64,000 nt of DNA from Aneurinibacillus soli (GTDB lineage Bacteria > Bacillota > Bacilli > Aneurinibacillales > Aneurinibacillaceae): positions 1,629,001-1,693,000 of the forward strand of contig NZ_AP017312.1 in NCBI RefSeq assembly GCF_002355375.1, given 5' to 3'. The translations under genes and the position numbers were made by a program. The notes under the pieces are model-generated. The model searched no databases. It was not told where the DNA came from and saw nothing but the letters and a program-made list of their open reading frames with translations. Below are positions 7,881-17,015 of this stretch, one piece after another (position 1 is the first letter of the stretch; every line of letters starts with the position of its first letter).

Positions 7881-8705
7881 ATGGAACCGTTTGGTTTGCA
7901 AGATAAGGAAACCGCTCTTCGCTTGGTCGGTTGGGAAGCAAAGTGGCCCAAGCTGGTCGCCGGGTTTTCCACACGAAAAGGTGGAACAAGTAGCGGATAT
8001 TATACAAGTTTGAACTGCGGTTTGCATGTTGGTGATGATGGAGATGCTGTAAGAGAGAACCGCCGTCTGCTTGCAGAAGCAAACGGGTTTGACTTTGCGG
8101 CATGGACGTGTGCCGAGCAGGTGCATGGCGGTGCGGTGCATATCGTTGGATCAGAGACGCGTGGCGTGGGCCGTCTTGCGCATGCGGAGGCGATCAAAGA
8201 CACAGACGGATTGCTAACGGATCAGGCAGACGTATTCCTTGCATCGTTTTATGCGGATTGTGTACCGTTGTTTTTTTATGCGCCGGACCGCTGTGTGATT
8301 GGGATTGCGCATGCGGGCTGGAAGGGCACGGTCGCACGCATTGGTGCTGAGATGGTACGACAGATGGGTGAGCGGTGGCAAATCGCGCCTAAAGATATTT
8401 ATGCTGCGATTGGTCCGTCAATCGGGTCATGTTGCTATGAAGTGAATGATGTAGTGGCGAATCGTGTGCGAGATGTACTCCCGTCGCGTGCCGAGCAGGT
8501 GCTAGAGGCGAAAGATGACGGGAAATACATGTTGAATTTGCAGGAAACAAATCGAATTTTGCTTCTTGAGGCAGGAATTTTGCCAGGGCATATCGAAGTC
8601 AGTCATTTATGTACGAGTTGTCGTACGGACCTGTTTTTTTCTCACCGGAAGGAAGCGGGGAAAACGGGGCGAATGACTGCGTTCATTGCATTGAAAGAGG
8701 GGTAA
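7881..8705 (+). CDS. pgeF: Purine nucleoside phosphorylase, YfiH/LACC1 family (YlmD)
   Basis: 274-residue cytosolic enzyme of the family formerly called polyphenol oxidase or laccase domain; characterised members phosphorolyse or deaminate purine nucleosides, and some edit peptidoglycan precursors. Family motifs: GFSTRKGGTSSGYYTSLNCG, the metal-binding AEQVHGG and YADCVPLFF segments, GIAHAGWKGTVARIG, AIGPSIGSCCYEV, and a C-terminal CTSCRTDLFFSHRKE. ATG 7881 follows AAGGAGGGAGACG. First gene of a tight run leading to sepF. Confidence 0.9.
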   Translation: MEPFGLQDKETALRLVGWEAKWPKLVAGFSTRKGGTSSGYYTSLNCGLHVGDDGDAVRENRRLLAEANGFDFAAWTCAEQVHGGAVHIVGSETRGVGRLAHAEAIKDTDGLLTDQADVFLASFYADCVPLFFYAPDRCVIGIAHAGWKGTVARIGAEMVRQMGERWQIAPKDIYAAIGPSIGSCCYEVNDVVANRVRDVLPSRAEQVLEAKDDGKYMLNLQETNRILLLEAGILPGHIEVSHLCTSCRTDLFFSHRKEAGKTGRMTAFIALKEG

Positions 8706-8714
8706 GGAAGTACG

Positions 8715-9416
8715 TTGGCATATATGGATATCGAACACAATCTTTTGAATGTCCGTGAACGCATTGCACAGGCGTGTGCACGCGTGAAGCGTTCACCGGA
8801 AGATGTAGAAATTGTAGCGGTTACGAAATATGTGTCGCTTGCGACAACACAGGCGGCGATAGAAGCGGGAATTCGCCATCTTGGGGAAAGCCGGACGCAG
8901 GACGCTATTCCGAAGTGGAACGCGCTTGGTGCAGATGCAGCTGTATGGCATTTTATCGGCCATTTGCAGACGAACAAGGTGCGCGAGATGATTGGACGTT
9001 TTCCGTATGTTCATTCCCTGGATCGTCTGTCGCTTGCAACGGAGCTTAACAGACGTGGAGTGGCGGCAGGCGTAACGACCAAATGCTTCTTGCAGGTAAA
9101 TATTTCGGGAGAAGAGTCCAAACATGGCCTTGCGCCCGAGGAAGCGGCTGATTTTCTGAATGCGGTACACAATCTCACGCATCTTGAAGTGATTGGCCTG
9201 ATGACGATGGCACCTTACACTGAGAATCCAGAAGAGACCCGTCCGGTATTCCAGGGCTTACGCGAATTGCGTGACCGCCTGCAGGAGAAGAACATTCCGA
9301 ACGCACCGCTTGCGCATCTAAGTATGGGGATGTCTAATGATTATGAGATCGCCGTAGAAGAGGGTGCTACATTCATTCGGCTCGGTTCGACGCTTGTTGG
9401 TGATGAACGTGAATAA
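8715..9416 (+). CDS. ylmE: YggS-family pyridoxal-phosphate homeostasis protein (YlmE)
   Basis: Single-domain PLP-binding barrel protein, 233 residues, thought to buffer PLP and affect amino-acid and keto-acid balance. The PLP lysine sits in EIVAVTKYVS; other family motifs are GESRTQDAIPKW, WHFIGHLQTNKV, FLQVNISGEESKHG, IGLMTMAPYT and LSMGMSNDYEIAVEEGATFIRLG. TTG 8715 is preferred over the ATG at 8724 because AAGGAAG is correctly spaced for the TTG. Ten bases after pgeF. Confidence 0.93.
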   Translation: MAYMDIEHNLLNVRERIAQACARVKRSPEDVEIVAVTKYVSLATTQAAIEAGIRHLGESRTQDAIPKWNALGADAAVWHFIGHLQTNKVREMIGRFPYVHSLDRLSLATELNRRGVAAGVTTKCFLQVNISGEESKHGLAPEEAADFLNAVHNLTHLEVIGLMTMAPYTENPEETRPVFQGLRELRDRLQEKNIPNAPLAHLSMGMSNDYEIAVEEGATFIRLGSTLVGDERE

Positions 9417-9443
9417 ATGCTGAGCAAAGGAGCGCGATGAACG

Positions 9444-9887
9444 ATGGGCGTTGTAAACAAGCTTAAAGAATTTTTCGGACTGAACGGCGAACCGGAAGTG
9501 TATGAGGAGATTATCGAGGAGCCGGACTATGAAGACGAAGAAGAATACGCTAAGCCTGCACGTAAATCCCGTGCAGCAAGTGGAAACAATGTTGTTAGCC
9601 TGCACGCCGTCAAAGAACAATCGCCTCGCCTGATGCTGGTGGAGCCGAAGTCATACGAAGAAGTGCAGGACATTTCCGATCATTTATGTTCGCGCCGCGG
9701 TGTCGTGATTAACTTGCAGCGGGTGCCAAATGAACAGGCGAAGCGTATCATTGATTTTCTCGGTGGAACGATTTATGCCATTAATGGTACGATTCAGCGT
9801 GTTGGACATAAGACATTTCTGTGCCTCCCGGAAAGTATGGACGTGCAGGGGAATATTACTGAAATGATGTTTGATGAACGTACGTAG
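9444..9887 (+). CDS. sepF: Cell division protein SepF
   Basis: Forms arcs that bind the FtsZ C-terminal peptide and tether the ring to the membrane. 147 residues: an amphipathic N-terminal helix (GVVNKLKEFFGL), an acidic linker (EVYEEIIEEPDYEDEEE), and the folded C-terminal domain (SYEEVQDISDHLCSRRGVVINLQRV onward, with GTIYAINGTIQRVG). Its presence near ftsZ is the usual arrangement. Confidence 0.95.
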   Translation: MGVVNKLKEFFGLNGEPEVYEEIIEEPDYEDEEEYAKPARKSRAASGNNVVSLHAVKEQSPRLMLVEPKSYEEVQDISDHLCSRRGVVINLQRVPNEQAKRIIDFLGGTIYAINGTIQRVGHKTFLCLPESMDVQGNITEMMFDERT

Positions 9888-9900
9888 TTGAGGTGAAGAG

Positions 9901-10170
9901 ATGGAGCAACTTTTACGCATTATATCACTGGTATTTGAGATTTATTATTACATGATTATCGTATACATTTTAATGTCCTGGGTTCCGCAGGTGCGACAGA
10001 CATCATTCGGAGAGATACTTGGCAAGCTTGTCGAGCCGTATCTGGACATTTTCCGGCGCTTTATCCCGCCACTCGGCATGATTGATATCTCGCCGATTGT
10101 AGCGTTGTTTGCGCTTCATTTTGCCCAGCTTGGGTTGATGAGTATTATTGTGAAGCTTGTAACATTATGA
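9901..10170 (+). CDS. ylmG: YggT-family membrane protein YlmG
   Basis: 89 residues with two transmembrane helices flanking the motif VPQVRQTSFGEILGKLVEPYLDIFRRFIPPLGMIDISPIVAL. Family members sit next to sepF and are linked to division or membrane organisation, without a defined biochemical activity. Start is preceded by GAGGTGAAGAG. Its stop overlaps the next start. Confidence 0.92.
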   Translation: MEQLLRIISLVFEIYYYMIIVYILMSWVPQVRQTSFGEILGKLVEPYLDIFRRFIPPLGMIDISPIVALFALHFAQLGLMSIIVKLVTL

Positions 10171-10940
10171 GTTTATACGATCACTTTCGACCGGAAGAGC
10201 GCCCGTTCGCAGAGCGGGTGGAAGAGTGGACAATGCGTGTGCGAGAACGGTATGAGCAGATTCAGACCGATTTTTTGGACCCGCGTCAGGCGTTTATTGT
10301 CCGCTCTCTTGCCGGACGGGAGTCAGGGGTATACATAGCGGCAGATGGCGGGTATGAGGAGGCAGAGCGAATACGTATCATTCTGCACCCGGAATACATG
10401 GAGCCGGAACCGAATGAATTCGGAATTGCGGTTCTACAAATTCAGGGGACGAACCAGTTCCTTACACTTGCGCATCGGGATTATCTTGGAGCGCTGATCG
10501 GGCTTGGCATTAAGCGGGACAAGTTTGGCGACATTCTTGTACACGAAGAGGGTGCCCAGCTTATCGTAGCCCGCGAGATTGTTGATTATGTACGAATACA
10601 TATGACGCAGGTGCACCGTATTCATGTGCGGGTCGAAGAAGTGCCGATAGCGGCTGTGCGTATTCCGCCACAGTCGTTCCGCCGTATCACCTTCACCGTG
10701 CAGTCACCACGCCTTGACGCGATTATTGGAGATGTATATCGGCTCTCTCGCGCGAAAGTACTAGCTCCGATTCAGAATGGGCGCGCTCGTGTCAACTGGC
10801 GTGAAGTGAATGACCCTTCGTTTCGACTTGCAGAAGGAGATGTCGTTTCCTTTAAAGGATTTGGCCGCTTCCGCGTAGCAGAAGTGGGTAGCGAGACGAA
10901 AAAAGGTCGGATCAGAATTGAAATTGATATTGTTGAGTAA
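10167..10940 (+). CDS. ylmH: S4-domain RNA-binding protein YlmH
   Basis: 257 residues; overlaps ylmG by four bases (ATGA), so probably translationally coupled. The N-terminal two thirds are the YlmH-specific region (DPRQAFIVRSL, GTNQFLTLAHRDYLGALIGLGIKRDKFGDI). The C-terminus is an S4 RNA-binding domain (RLDAIIGDVYRLSRAKVLAPIQNGRARVNW, then EGDVVSFKGFGRFRV). Recent work links YlmH to ribosome rescue and tRNA release on stalled large subunits; rqcH, which acts in the same pathway, is also in this window. Confidence 0.93.
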   Translation: MSLYDHFRPEERPFAERVEEWTMRVRERYEQIQTDFLDPRQAFIVRSLAGRESGVYIAADGGYEEAERIRIILHPEYMEPEPNEFGIAVLQIQGTNQFLTLAHRDYLGALIGLGIKRDKFGDILVHEEGAQLIVAREIVDYVRIHMTQVHRIHVRVEEVPIAAVRIPPQSFRRITFTVQSPRLDAIIGDVYRLSRAKVLAPIQNGRARVNWREVNDPSFRLAEGDVVSFKGFGRFRVAEVGSETKKGRIRIEIDIVE

Positions 10941-10959
10941 TGAGAGGGAGGTGCCTGTT

Positions 10960-11454
10960 GTGTCACTGACACCACTAGATATCCATAATAAAGAGTTTAG
11001 CCGGGTATTTCGCGGGTATGACGAAGATCAGGTTAATGAGTTTCTAGACCAGATTATTAAAGAGTTCGATATGCTGCTCAAAGAAAAACGGCAGCTAGAA
11101 GAGCGTGTTGGGACGCTGAATGAGAAGCTTGCCCAATTCGCTAATATTGAGGAAACACTGAAGAAATCACTTGTTATGGCGCAGGAAGCGGCTGATGAAT
11201 TGAAAGTGAATGCGCGTAAGGAAGCGCAGTTGATCGTGAAGGAAGCGGAAAAGAATGCGGATCGCCTTATTAATGATGCGCTGGCCAAATCCCGCAAGCT
11301 CGTATCCGAGATTGATGAATTGAAGCGCCGTGCGTCTGTTTATCGGATGCGTTTTCGCTCGATGTTAGAAGCGCAACTTGAGATGCTTGATGCGGGCGAC
11401 TGGGAGAATTTCGAGAAGATTGAAGACGAACTGGCAAGCCCAGTAGAGGAGTAA
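10960..11454 (+). CDS. divIVA: Septum site-determining / polar organiser protein DivIVA
   Basis: Coiled-coil protein that recognises negative membrane curvature at poles and septa. 164 residues from GTG 10960 (SLTPLDIHNKEFSRVFRGYDEDQVNEFL is the conserved N-terminal membrane-binding region); the remainder is almost continuous heptad coiled coil. GTG 10960 follows GGGAGGTG and gives the family's exact N-terminus; the open frame extends 14 codons further into ylmH without support. Last gene of the ylm run. Confidence 0.94.
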   Translation: MSLTPLDIHNKEFSRVFRGYDEDQVNEFLDQIIKEFDMLLKEKRQLEERVGTLNEKLAQFANIEETLKKSLVMAQEAADELKVNARKEAQLIVKEAEKNADRLINDALAKSRKLVSEIDELKRRASVYRMRFRSMLEAQLEMLDAGDWENFEKIEDELASPVEE

Positions 11455-11473
11455 ACCGCTGTACAGACGCAGG

Positions 11474-11502
11474 TTGACGCGAGGGTGTGACTGTTCTATA
11501 CT
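11474..11502 (+). promoter_or_regulatory. Sigma-A promoter between divIVA and ileS
   Basis: TTGACG (11474-11479), a 17-base spacer and TATACT (11497-11502). It lies upstream of an intrinsic terminator, so transcripts starting here must pass the terminator to reach ileS. Confidence 0.7.
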
Positions 11503-11542
11503 TTGGAGCATACACCGCGCTTTTTCAGGGATCGTATTAAAA

Positions 11543-11586
11543 GGCCTTCTCGTCCCGTCTTGCCGGACTTGAGAAGGCTCTTTTTG
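11543..11586 (+). terminator. Terminator in the ileS leader (possible attenuator)
   Basis: GCCTTCTC pairs with GAGAAGGC, with GTCC/GGAC inside, and a TTTTT run follows. It ends the ylm-divIVA transcript and, being about 40 bases downstream of a good promoter start, may also attenuate ileS. The leader (about 115 bases) is too short for a standard T-box and the usual T-box sequence is not visible. Confidence 0.75.
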
Positions 11587-11626
11587 ATAGAGAAAAGATA
11601 CTATTAGCCTAGGAGTTGAACGAAAG

Positions 11627-14395
11627 ATGGATTATAGCAAGACGCTGAATCTGCCAAAAACGGATTTCCCGATGCGCGGCAATCTGCCGACACGTGAGCC
11701 GCAGATGCAGGCATGGTGGGACGAACAGGATATGTATGTGAAAGTGCAGGAGCGTACAAAAGGCCGCCCGAAATTTATTCTGCATGATGGACCTCCGTAT
11801 GCGAATGGTGACATCCACATCGGCCACGCATTGAATAAAGTGATTAAAGACATTATTGTTCGCTATAAATCAATGGCGGGGTTTGATGCGCCGTACGTGC
11901 CGGGCTGGGATACACATGGCTTGCCGATTGAACATGCGATCATTAAAAATGAAAAAATTGACCGCCATAAAGTCGGCGTCGTGGAATTCCGTGAGCGTTG
12001 TACCGAGTATGCATACAGCTATGTAGAAAAGCAGAAAGGTCAGTTCCAGCGTCTTGGCGTCCGTGGCGACTGGGCAAATCCATACGTAACGCTTAAGCCA
12101 GAATATGAAGCACGCCAGATTAAAGTATTCGGCGAAATGGCGAAAAAAGGCTATATCTATAAAGGTTTGAAAGCTGTCTACTGGTCACCGTCTTCCGAGA
12201 CAGCACTGGCAGAAGCAGAAATTGAATACAAAGACAAACAGTCAACGTCCATCTATGTGGCATTCCCAGTTGTAGAAGGAAACGGGAAGCTTGCAGAAGG
12301 CGATAGTGTAGTGATTTGGACTACAACTCCATGGACCATTCCGGCTAACCTGGCGATCGCGATTCATCCGGATTTAGAATATTCACTCGTTCAAACAGAG
12401 GCTGGTCGCTTCCTGGTGGCATCTGGCCTGCTGGCTAGTGTAGCGAAAACAATCGGGTGGGAAAACGCTGAAACTGTTCAAACGTTCACGGGTGCAGAAC
12501 TGCAAGGTGTTGTGTGCCGTCATCCGTTGTATGACCGAAAATCCCCGCTTCTGCCGGGTGAACACGTAACACTTGATGCCGGTACGGGCTGTGTTCACAC
12601 TGCACCGGGACACGGAGAAGATGACTTTAACCTCGGTCAGAAATACGGTCTTGATGTGCTGTGTCCGGTTGATGAGCGCGGTATGATGACGAAAGAAGCA
12701 CCGGGCTTTGAAGGCATGTTCTATGAGAAAGCCAATCCGGCTGTACTGGAGAAGCTGATAGAAGCAGGTGCGTTGCTGCATAAAAACACAATTACACACT
12801 CGTACCCGCATGACTGGCGTTCGAAGCAGCCGATCATTTTCCGCGCGACGGAGCAATGGTTCGCGTCAATCGATGGCTTCCGCGAGCAGATGCTTGAAGC
12901 AATCAAACAGGTGAAATGGGTGCCACACTGGGGCGAACAGCGTCTGCACAACATGATCGCAGACCGGGGAGACTGGTGTATTTCTCGCCAGCGTGTCTGG
13001 GGTGTGCCGATTCCAATCTTCTACTGCCGTGACTGTAATGAACCAGTCATTAATGATGCAACGATTGACCATGTCTCTGACTTATTCCGCCGCGAAGGCT
13101 CATCCGCTTGGTTCGCACGTGAGGTCGAAGAACTGATGCCGGAAGGAACGGTCTGCCCGAAATGCGGCGGCACACATTTCCGCAAAGAAACAGACATTAT
13201 GGACGTATGGTTTGACTCTGGTTCGAGCCATGAAGCGGTGCTGCGTGAGCGTGAAGAACTGGCATGGCCGGCTGATCTGTACCTCGAAGGATCTGACCAA
13301 TACCGTGGCTGGTTCAACTCATCGCTGTCTACATCCGTAGCCGTATACGGACAGGCTCCGTACAAAGGCGTATTAAGCCATGGCTTTACCCTTGATGGCG
13401 AAGGTCGCAAAATGTCGAAGTCAGTCGGCAACGTAATTGCGCCACAAAAAATCGCCGATCAGCTTGGCGCGGATATTCTGCGTCTCTGGGTATCATCAGC
13501 GGATTATCAGGCCGACGTTCGGATTTCCGATGGGATTCTGAAACAAATCGCGGAAACATACCGCAAAATCCGTAACACATTCCGCTTCCTGCTGAGCAAT
13601 CTGGAAGGCTTCAATCCAGAAACAGATCTTGTGCCAGTTGCTGACATGGATGAGCTGGATCGTTATATGATGATCAAAAATCAGCATGTCATTGAAAAAG
13701 TGCGCAAAGCGTATGACGAATACCAGTTCCATACGGTATATCATACGATTCATAACTTCTGCACCGTGCAACTCAGTGCGCTCTATCTTGACATTTCTAA
13801 AGACCGTCTGTATGCGGATGCGAGCAAAGATGTACGCCGCCGCTCAGCTCAGACAGTTATGTATACAATTCTGCTTGATCTCGTACGCTTGCTTACGCCG
13901 ATTATTCCGCATACAGCAGATGAGGTATGGAAATACATTCCGGGCACAGACGTGATCAGCGTACAGCTGACTGACATGCCGGATGTACAGGCGGATGTGT
14001 TCGATGATGCGCTCGAAGCGAAATGGGACGGCATCGTTGAAATTCGGGATGAAATACTTAAGGCACTCGAAGAAGCACGCCGTGATAAAGTGATTGGACA
14101 GTCGCTCGCAGCATCCGTTGCGATTTATCCAGAAGCATTGGTAGCAGAAGCACTTGCACCGGTAGCGGAAGCATTGCCGGAGTTGCTGATTGCATCTCAT
14201 GTGGAGTTGCATGCAGCAGGTGAGGCGGCACCGGATAATGCGGTAGCACTTGAAGGGCTCAAAGTAGTTGTGCAACCAGCAGACGGTGAGAAATGTGAAC
14301 GCTGCTGGATCATTACACCGGAAGTTGGCCAGATCGAGGAGCACTCGACATTGTGCCCGCGCTGTGCGACAGTTGTAGCAGCTGAACATGCATAA
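11627..14395 (+). CDS. ileS: Isoleucyl-tRNA synthetase
   Basis: Class I aminoacyl-tRNA synthetase of 922 residues, normal for the bacterial type. HIGH motif at residues 64-67 ([12 protein letters not shown]), editing domain in the middle (including [20 protein letters not shown] and [15 protein letters not shown]), KMSKS at about 595-599 ([10 protein letters not shown]), an anticodon-binding helical domain, and a C-terminal zinc-binding pair (CERCW and CPRC). ATG 11627 lies behind AGGAGTTGAACGAAAG. Flanked by terminators on both sides, so probably its own unit. Confidence 0.97.
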   Translation: MDYSKTLNLPKTDFPMRGNLPTREPQMQAWWDEQDMYVKVQERTKGRPKFILHDGPPYANGDIHIGHALNKVIKDIIVRYKSMAGFDAPYVPGWDTHGLPIEHAIIKNEKIDRHKVGVVEFRERCTEYAYSYVEKQKGQFQRLGVRGDWANPYVTLKPEYEARQIKVFGEMAKKGYIYKGLKAVYWSPSSETALAEAEIEYKDKQSTSIYVAFPVVEGNGKLAEGDSVVIWTTTPWTIPANLAIAIHPDLEYSLVQTEAGRFLVASGLLASVAKTIGWENAETVQTFTGAELQGVVCRHPLYDRKSPLLPGEHVTLDAGTGCVHTAPGHGEDDFNLGQKYGLDVLCPVDERGMMTKEAPGFEGMFYEKANPAVLEKLIEAGALLHKNTITHSYPHDWRSKQPIIFRATEQWFASIDGFREQMLEAIKQVKWVPHWGEQRLHNMIADRGDWCISRQRVWGVPIPIFYCRDCNEPVINDATIDHVSDLFRREGSSAWFAREVEELMPEGTVCPKCGGTHFRKETDIMDVWFDSGSSHEAVLREREELAWPADLYLEGSDQYRGWFNSSLSTSVAVYGQAPYKGVLSHGFTLDGEGRKMSKSVGNVIAPQKIADQLGADILRLWVSSADYQADVRISDGILKQIAETYRKIRNTFRFLLSNLEGFNPETDLVPVADMDELDRYMMIKNQHVIEKVRKAYDEYQFHTVYHTIHNFCTVQLSALYLDISKDRLYADASKDVRRRSAQTVMYTILLDLVRLLTPIIPHTADEVWKYIPGTDVISVQLTDMPDVQADVFDDALEAKWDGIVEIRDEILKALEEARRDKVIGQSLAASVAIYPEALVAEALAPVAEALPELLIASHVELHAAGEAAPDNAVALEGLKVVVQPADGEKCERCWIITPEVGQIEEHSTLCPRCATVVAAEHA

Positions 14396-14414
14396 TAAAT
14401 AAAAGAGAGAAACG

Positions 14415-14446
14415 AGGAGGAAAAGACGTTTTTTCCTCCTTTTTTC
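14415..14446 (+). terminator. Terminator after ileS
   Basis: AGGAGGAAAA pairs perfectly with TTTTCCTCCT around a six-base loop, followed by TTTTT. Confidence 0.85.
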
Positions 14447-14474
14447 TGCACATAAAATGAAGGAGTGTGCGGGA

Positions 14475-14939
14475 ATGTTGTATTATATGATCGCGCTGCT
14501 GGTCGTTCTCATTGACCAAGGAACAAAGTGGCTAATTGTTAAAACCATGACCATCGGTGAGTCCATTCCGCTCTGGGAAGGTGTGTTTAATCTGACTTCA
14601 CACCGCAACCGGGGAGCAGCCTTTGGGATTTTGCAGAATCGGCGAGTGTTTTTTATCATCATTACGATTGTGATTATTGTGGGGATTATCTGGTACATGC
14701 GCAAAGTAATGCGTGATAACAAACTGCTTGCCTTGGCGCTTGCGTTGATCTTGGGTGGGGCGATTGGTAATTTTTATGATCGCTTGCTGACAGGTGAAGT
14801 GGTTGATTTCTTTGATTTTACTTTGATTCACTACCCGATCTTTAATGTGGCGGATTCAGCCATTGTAATTGGGGTTGGATTGTTTATTCTTGATGTGATA
14901 CGCGATATGGTAGTACAACGACAGGAGAAAAATGGATGA
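14475..14939 (+). CDS. lspA: Lipoprotein signal peptidase II
   Basis: Integral membrane aspartic protease that cuts prolipoprotein signal peptides at the lipidated cysteine. 154 residues with four transmembrane segments and the family motifs NRGAAFGIL, GNFYDRLLTGEVVDFFDF (catalytic Asp) and FNVADSAIV (second catalytic Asp). ATG 14475 follows GAAGGAGTGTGCGGGA; an upstream in-frame ATG at 14457 lies before this SD. Overlaps the next gene by four bases. Confidence 0.95.
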   Translation: MLYYMIALLVVLIDQGTKWLIVKTMTIGESIPLWEGVFNLTSHRNRGAAFGILQNRRVFFIIITIVIIVGIIWYMRKVMRDNKLLALALALILGGAIGNFYDRLLTGEVVDFFDFTLIHYPIFNVADSAIVIGVGLFILDVIRDMVVQRQEKNG

Positions 14940-15868
14940 ATAATGAACTACGTTATGAATTGTATGATTGGACGATCGAACCGGTGGATGCCGGGGAGCG
15001 AGTAGATAAATTTCTGACAGGTGTTCAGGAGGAAGGCTGGTCGCGCAGCCAGCTGCAGGGCTGGCTCAAAGACGGTCTGATTTCGGTGAACGGAAAGGCT
15101 GTCAAAGGAAGCTATCGCTTAAAAGAAGATGACGAAATCGTGTTGCGTGTTCCGCCCGCTCGCGAGATGGATATTGCTGGTGAGCCGATGGATCTCGAAA
15201 TTGTATATGAAGACAGTGATGTAGTCGTCGTGAATAAACAGCGCGGCCTTGTGGTTCATCCGGCACCGGGTCATTACAGCGGCACGCTTGTGAACGGCCT
15301 GCTTGCCCACTGCAAAGACCTATCCGGCATTAATGGCGTGATGCGCCCAGGGATTGTCCATCGGATTGATAAAGATACATCCGGTTTGTTAATGGTGGCT
15401 AAAAATGATAAAGCACATGAATCACTTGCCCAACAGCTTAAAGACCATACGGTAACTCGTCGCTATGTGGCACTCGTACACGGTGTCATCGGCCACGAAA
15501 AAGGAACCATTGATGCACCAATTGGCCGCGATCTGAAAAATCGTCAGCAGATGGCGGTCGTATTCGAGAACAGCAAACCTGCCGTATCTCACTTTGTTGT
15601 GTTAGAGCGCATGAAAGAACATACGCTAGTCGAATTGAAACTGGAGACAGGCCGCACACACCAAATTCGCGTGCATATGAAATACATCGGCTATCCACTC
15701 GTCGGCGACCCAAAATACGGCCCGAAAAGCGAATTGCCAATCGACGGCCAGGCACTGCACGCCCGCGCCCTTGGCTTCACCCACCCAACAACCGGCGAGC
15801 GCTTCGAATTCGAAGCACCACTCCCGGATGATATGGAACAACTTCTGGCACACGTACGTCAGCTATAA
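14936..15868 (+). CDS. RluA/RluD-family 23S rRNA pseudouridine synthase (YlyB)
   Basis: 310 residues. N-terminal S4 RNA-binding domain (RVDKFLTGVQEEGWSRSQLQGWLKDGLISVNG) and a C-terminal pseudouridine synthase domain with the catalytic aspartate in HRIDKDTSGLLMVAKND, followed by the GRTHQIRVHMKYIGYPLVGDPKYG motif. Closest in arrangement to B. subtilis ylyB, between lspA and pyrR; the target uridines cannot be read from sequence. ATG overlaps the lspA stop, implying coupling. Confidence 0.93.
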   Translation: MNNELRYELYDWTIEPVDAGERVDKFLTGVQEEGWSRSQLQGWLKDGLISVNGKAVKGSYRLKEDDEIVLRVPPAREMDIAGEPMDLEIVYEDSDVVVVNKQRGLVVHPAPGHYSGTLVNGLLAHCKDLSGINGVMRPGIVHRIDKDTSGLLMVAKNDKAHESLAQQLKDHTVTRRYVALVHGVIGHEKGTIDAPIGRDLKNRQQMAVVFENSKPAVSHFVVLERMKEHTLVELKLETGRTHQIRVHMKYIGYPLVGDPKYGPKSELPIDGQALHARALGFTHPTTGERFEFEAPLPDDMEQLLAHVRQL

Positions 15869-15880
15869 GAACGTAGGGAG

Positions 15881-16128
15881 GGATAAACAAAGAGTATGAA
15901 GAGTGAAGAAGAGAGAAAGTAAGAAGCCTTTTATGCGTTTTACCTAGCATAAGGAGGCTGAGCGACGGGCCTTTGCCCGCAACTTCTTCTTTGAGAATTT
16001 GCTTCGGAAGCGCTTTGCGAGCGAGTCGATCAGACTCCTGGAGCGGACAGTTTATGCTTCCCTGCCAGCGCATAAACAGCGCCGAACTTTTCTCTTCTTC
16101 ACTCCACCACTACACTTTGTCTACATCC
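15881..16128 (-). repeat. Structured intergenic element, copy 3
   Basis: Begins 13 bases after the pseudouridine synthase stop. Outer stem: GAGTGAAGAAGAGAGAAA near 15901 with TTTTCTCTTCTTCACTC near 16087, extended by ACAAAG/CTTTGT. Inner helices: TTATGCG 15931-15937 with CGCATAA 16069-16075, and GCCCGCAA 15975-15982 with TTGCGAGC 16015-16022 (one mismatch). A GAGTC/GACTC mini-hairpin is near 16024-16036. It ends about 24 bases before the pyr promoter. Confidence 0.85.
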
Positions 16129-16151
16129 ATTCTCACCCGGTGATTTTGTTG

Positions 16152-16180
16152 TTGACAGTTCGCCCACCCCATGCCATAAT
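16152..16180 (+). promoter_or_regulatory. Sigma-A promoter of the pyr operon
   Basis: TTGACA (16152-16157), 17-base spacer, CATAAT (16175-16180). The only strong promoter ahead of the pyrimidine genes; it starts a leader of about 210 bases containing a PyrR site and an attenuator. Confidence 0.85.
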
Positions 16181-16201
16181 TGTTTTAACTACAAAGCAAC
16201 C

Positions 16202-16946
<745 letters not shown>

Positions 16947-16965
16947 TGAATACTATCACACAACA

Positions 16966-17003
16966 CCTTTAAGTGGATTCTGTGAGATCCATAAGGGAAG
17001 GAG
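16966..17003 (+). promoter_or_regulatory. PyrR site 2 overlapping the pyrP ribosome binding region
   Basis: CCTTT (16966-16970) and AAGGG (16993-16997) close a stem enclosing GGATT-CTGTGAG-ATCC, the same fold and loop as the other PyrR sites but with different stem bases. No terminator fits in the remaining bases before pyrP: the SD AAGGAG (16998-17003) directly abuts the stem. PyrR binding here would most simply block pyrP translation. Confidence 0.65.
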
Positions 17004-17015
17004 CAAACGAACATT

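Noticed and set aside
7363-8103. 246-codon leftward frame across ymxH and pgeF
   Set aside because: Covers two well-supported genes and their intergenic region on the other strand; composition is typical of a shadow frame.
11455-11626. T-box riboswitch before ileS
   Set aside because: The leader from the visible promoter is only about 115 bases, and neither a specifier-loop stem nor the conserved T-box sequence is present.
13844-14389. 181-codon frame antisense to ileS
   Set aside because: Fully inside a strongly conserved synthetase gene, cysteine/arginine-rich shadow composition, no ribosome binding site.
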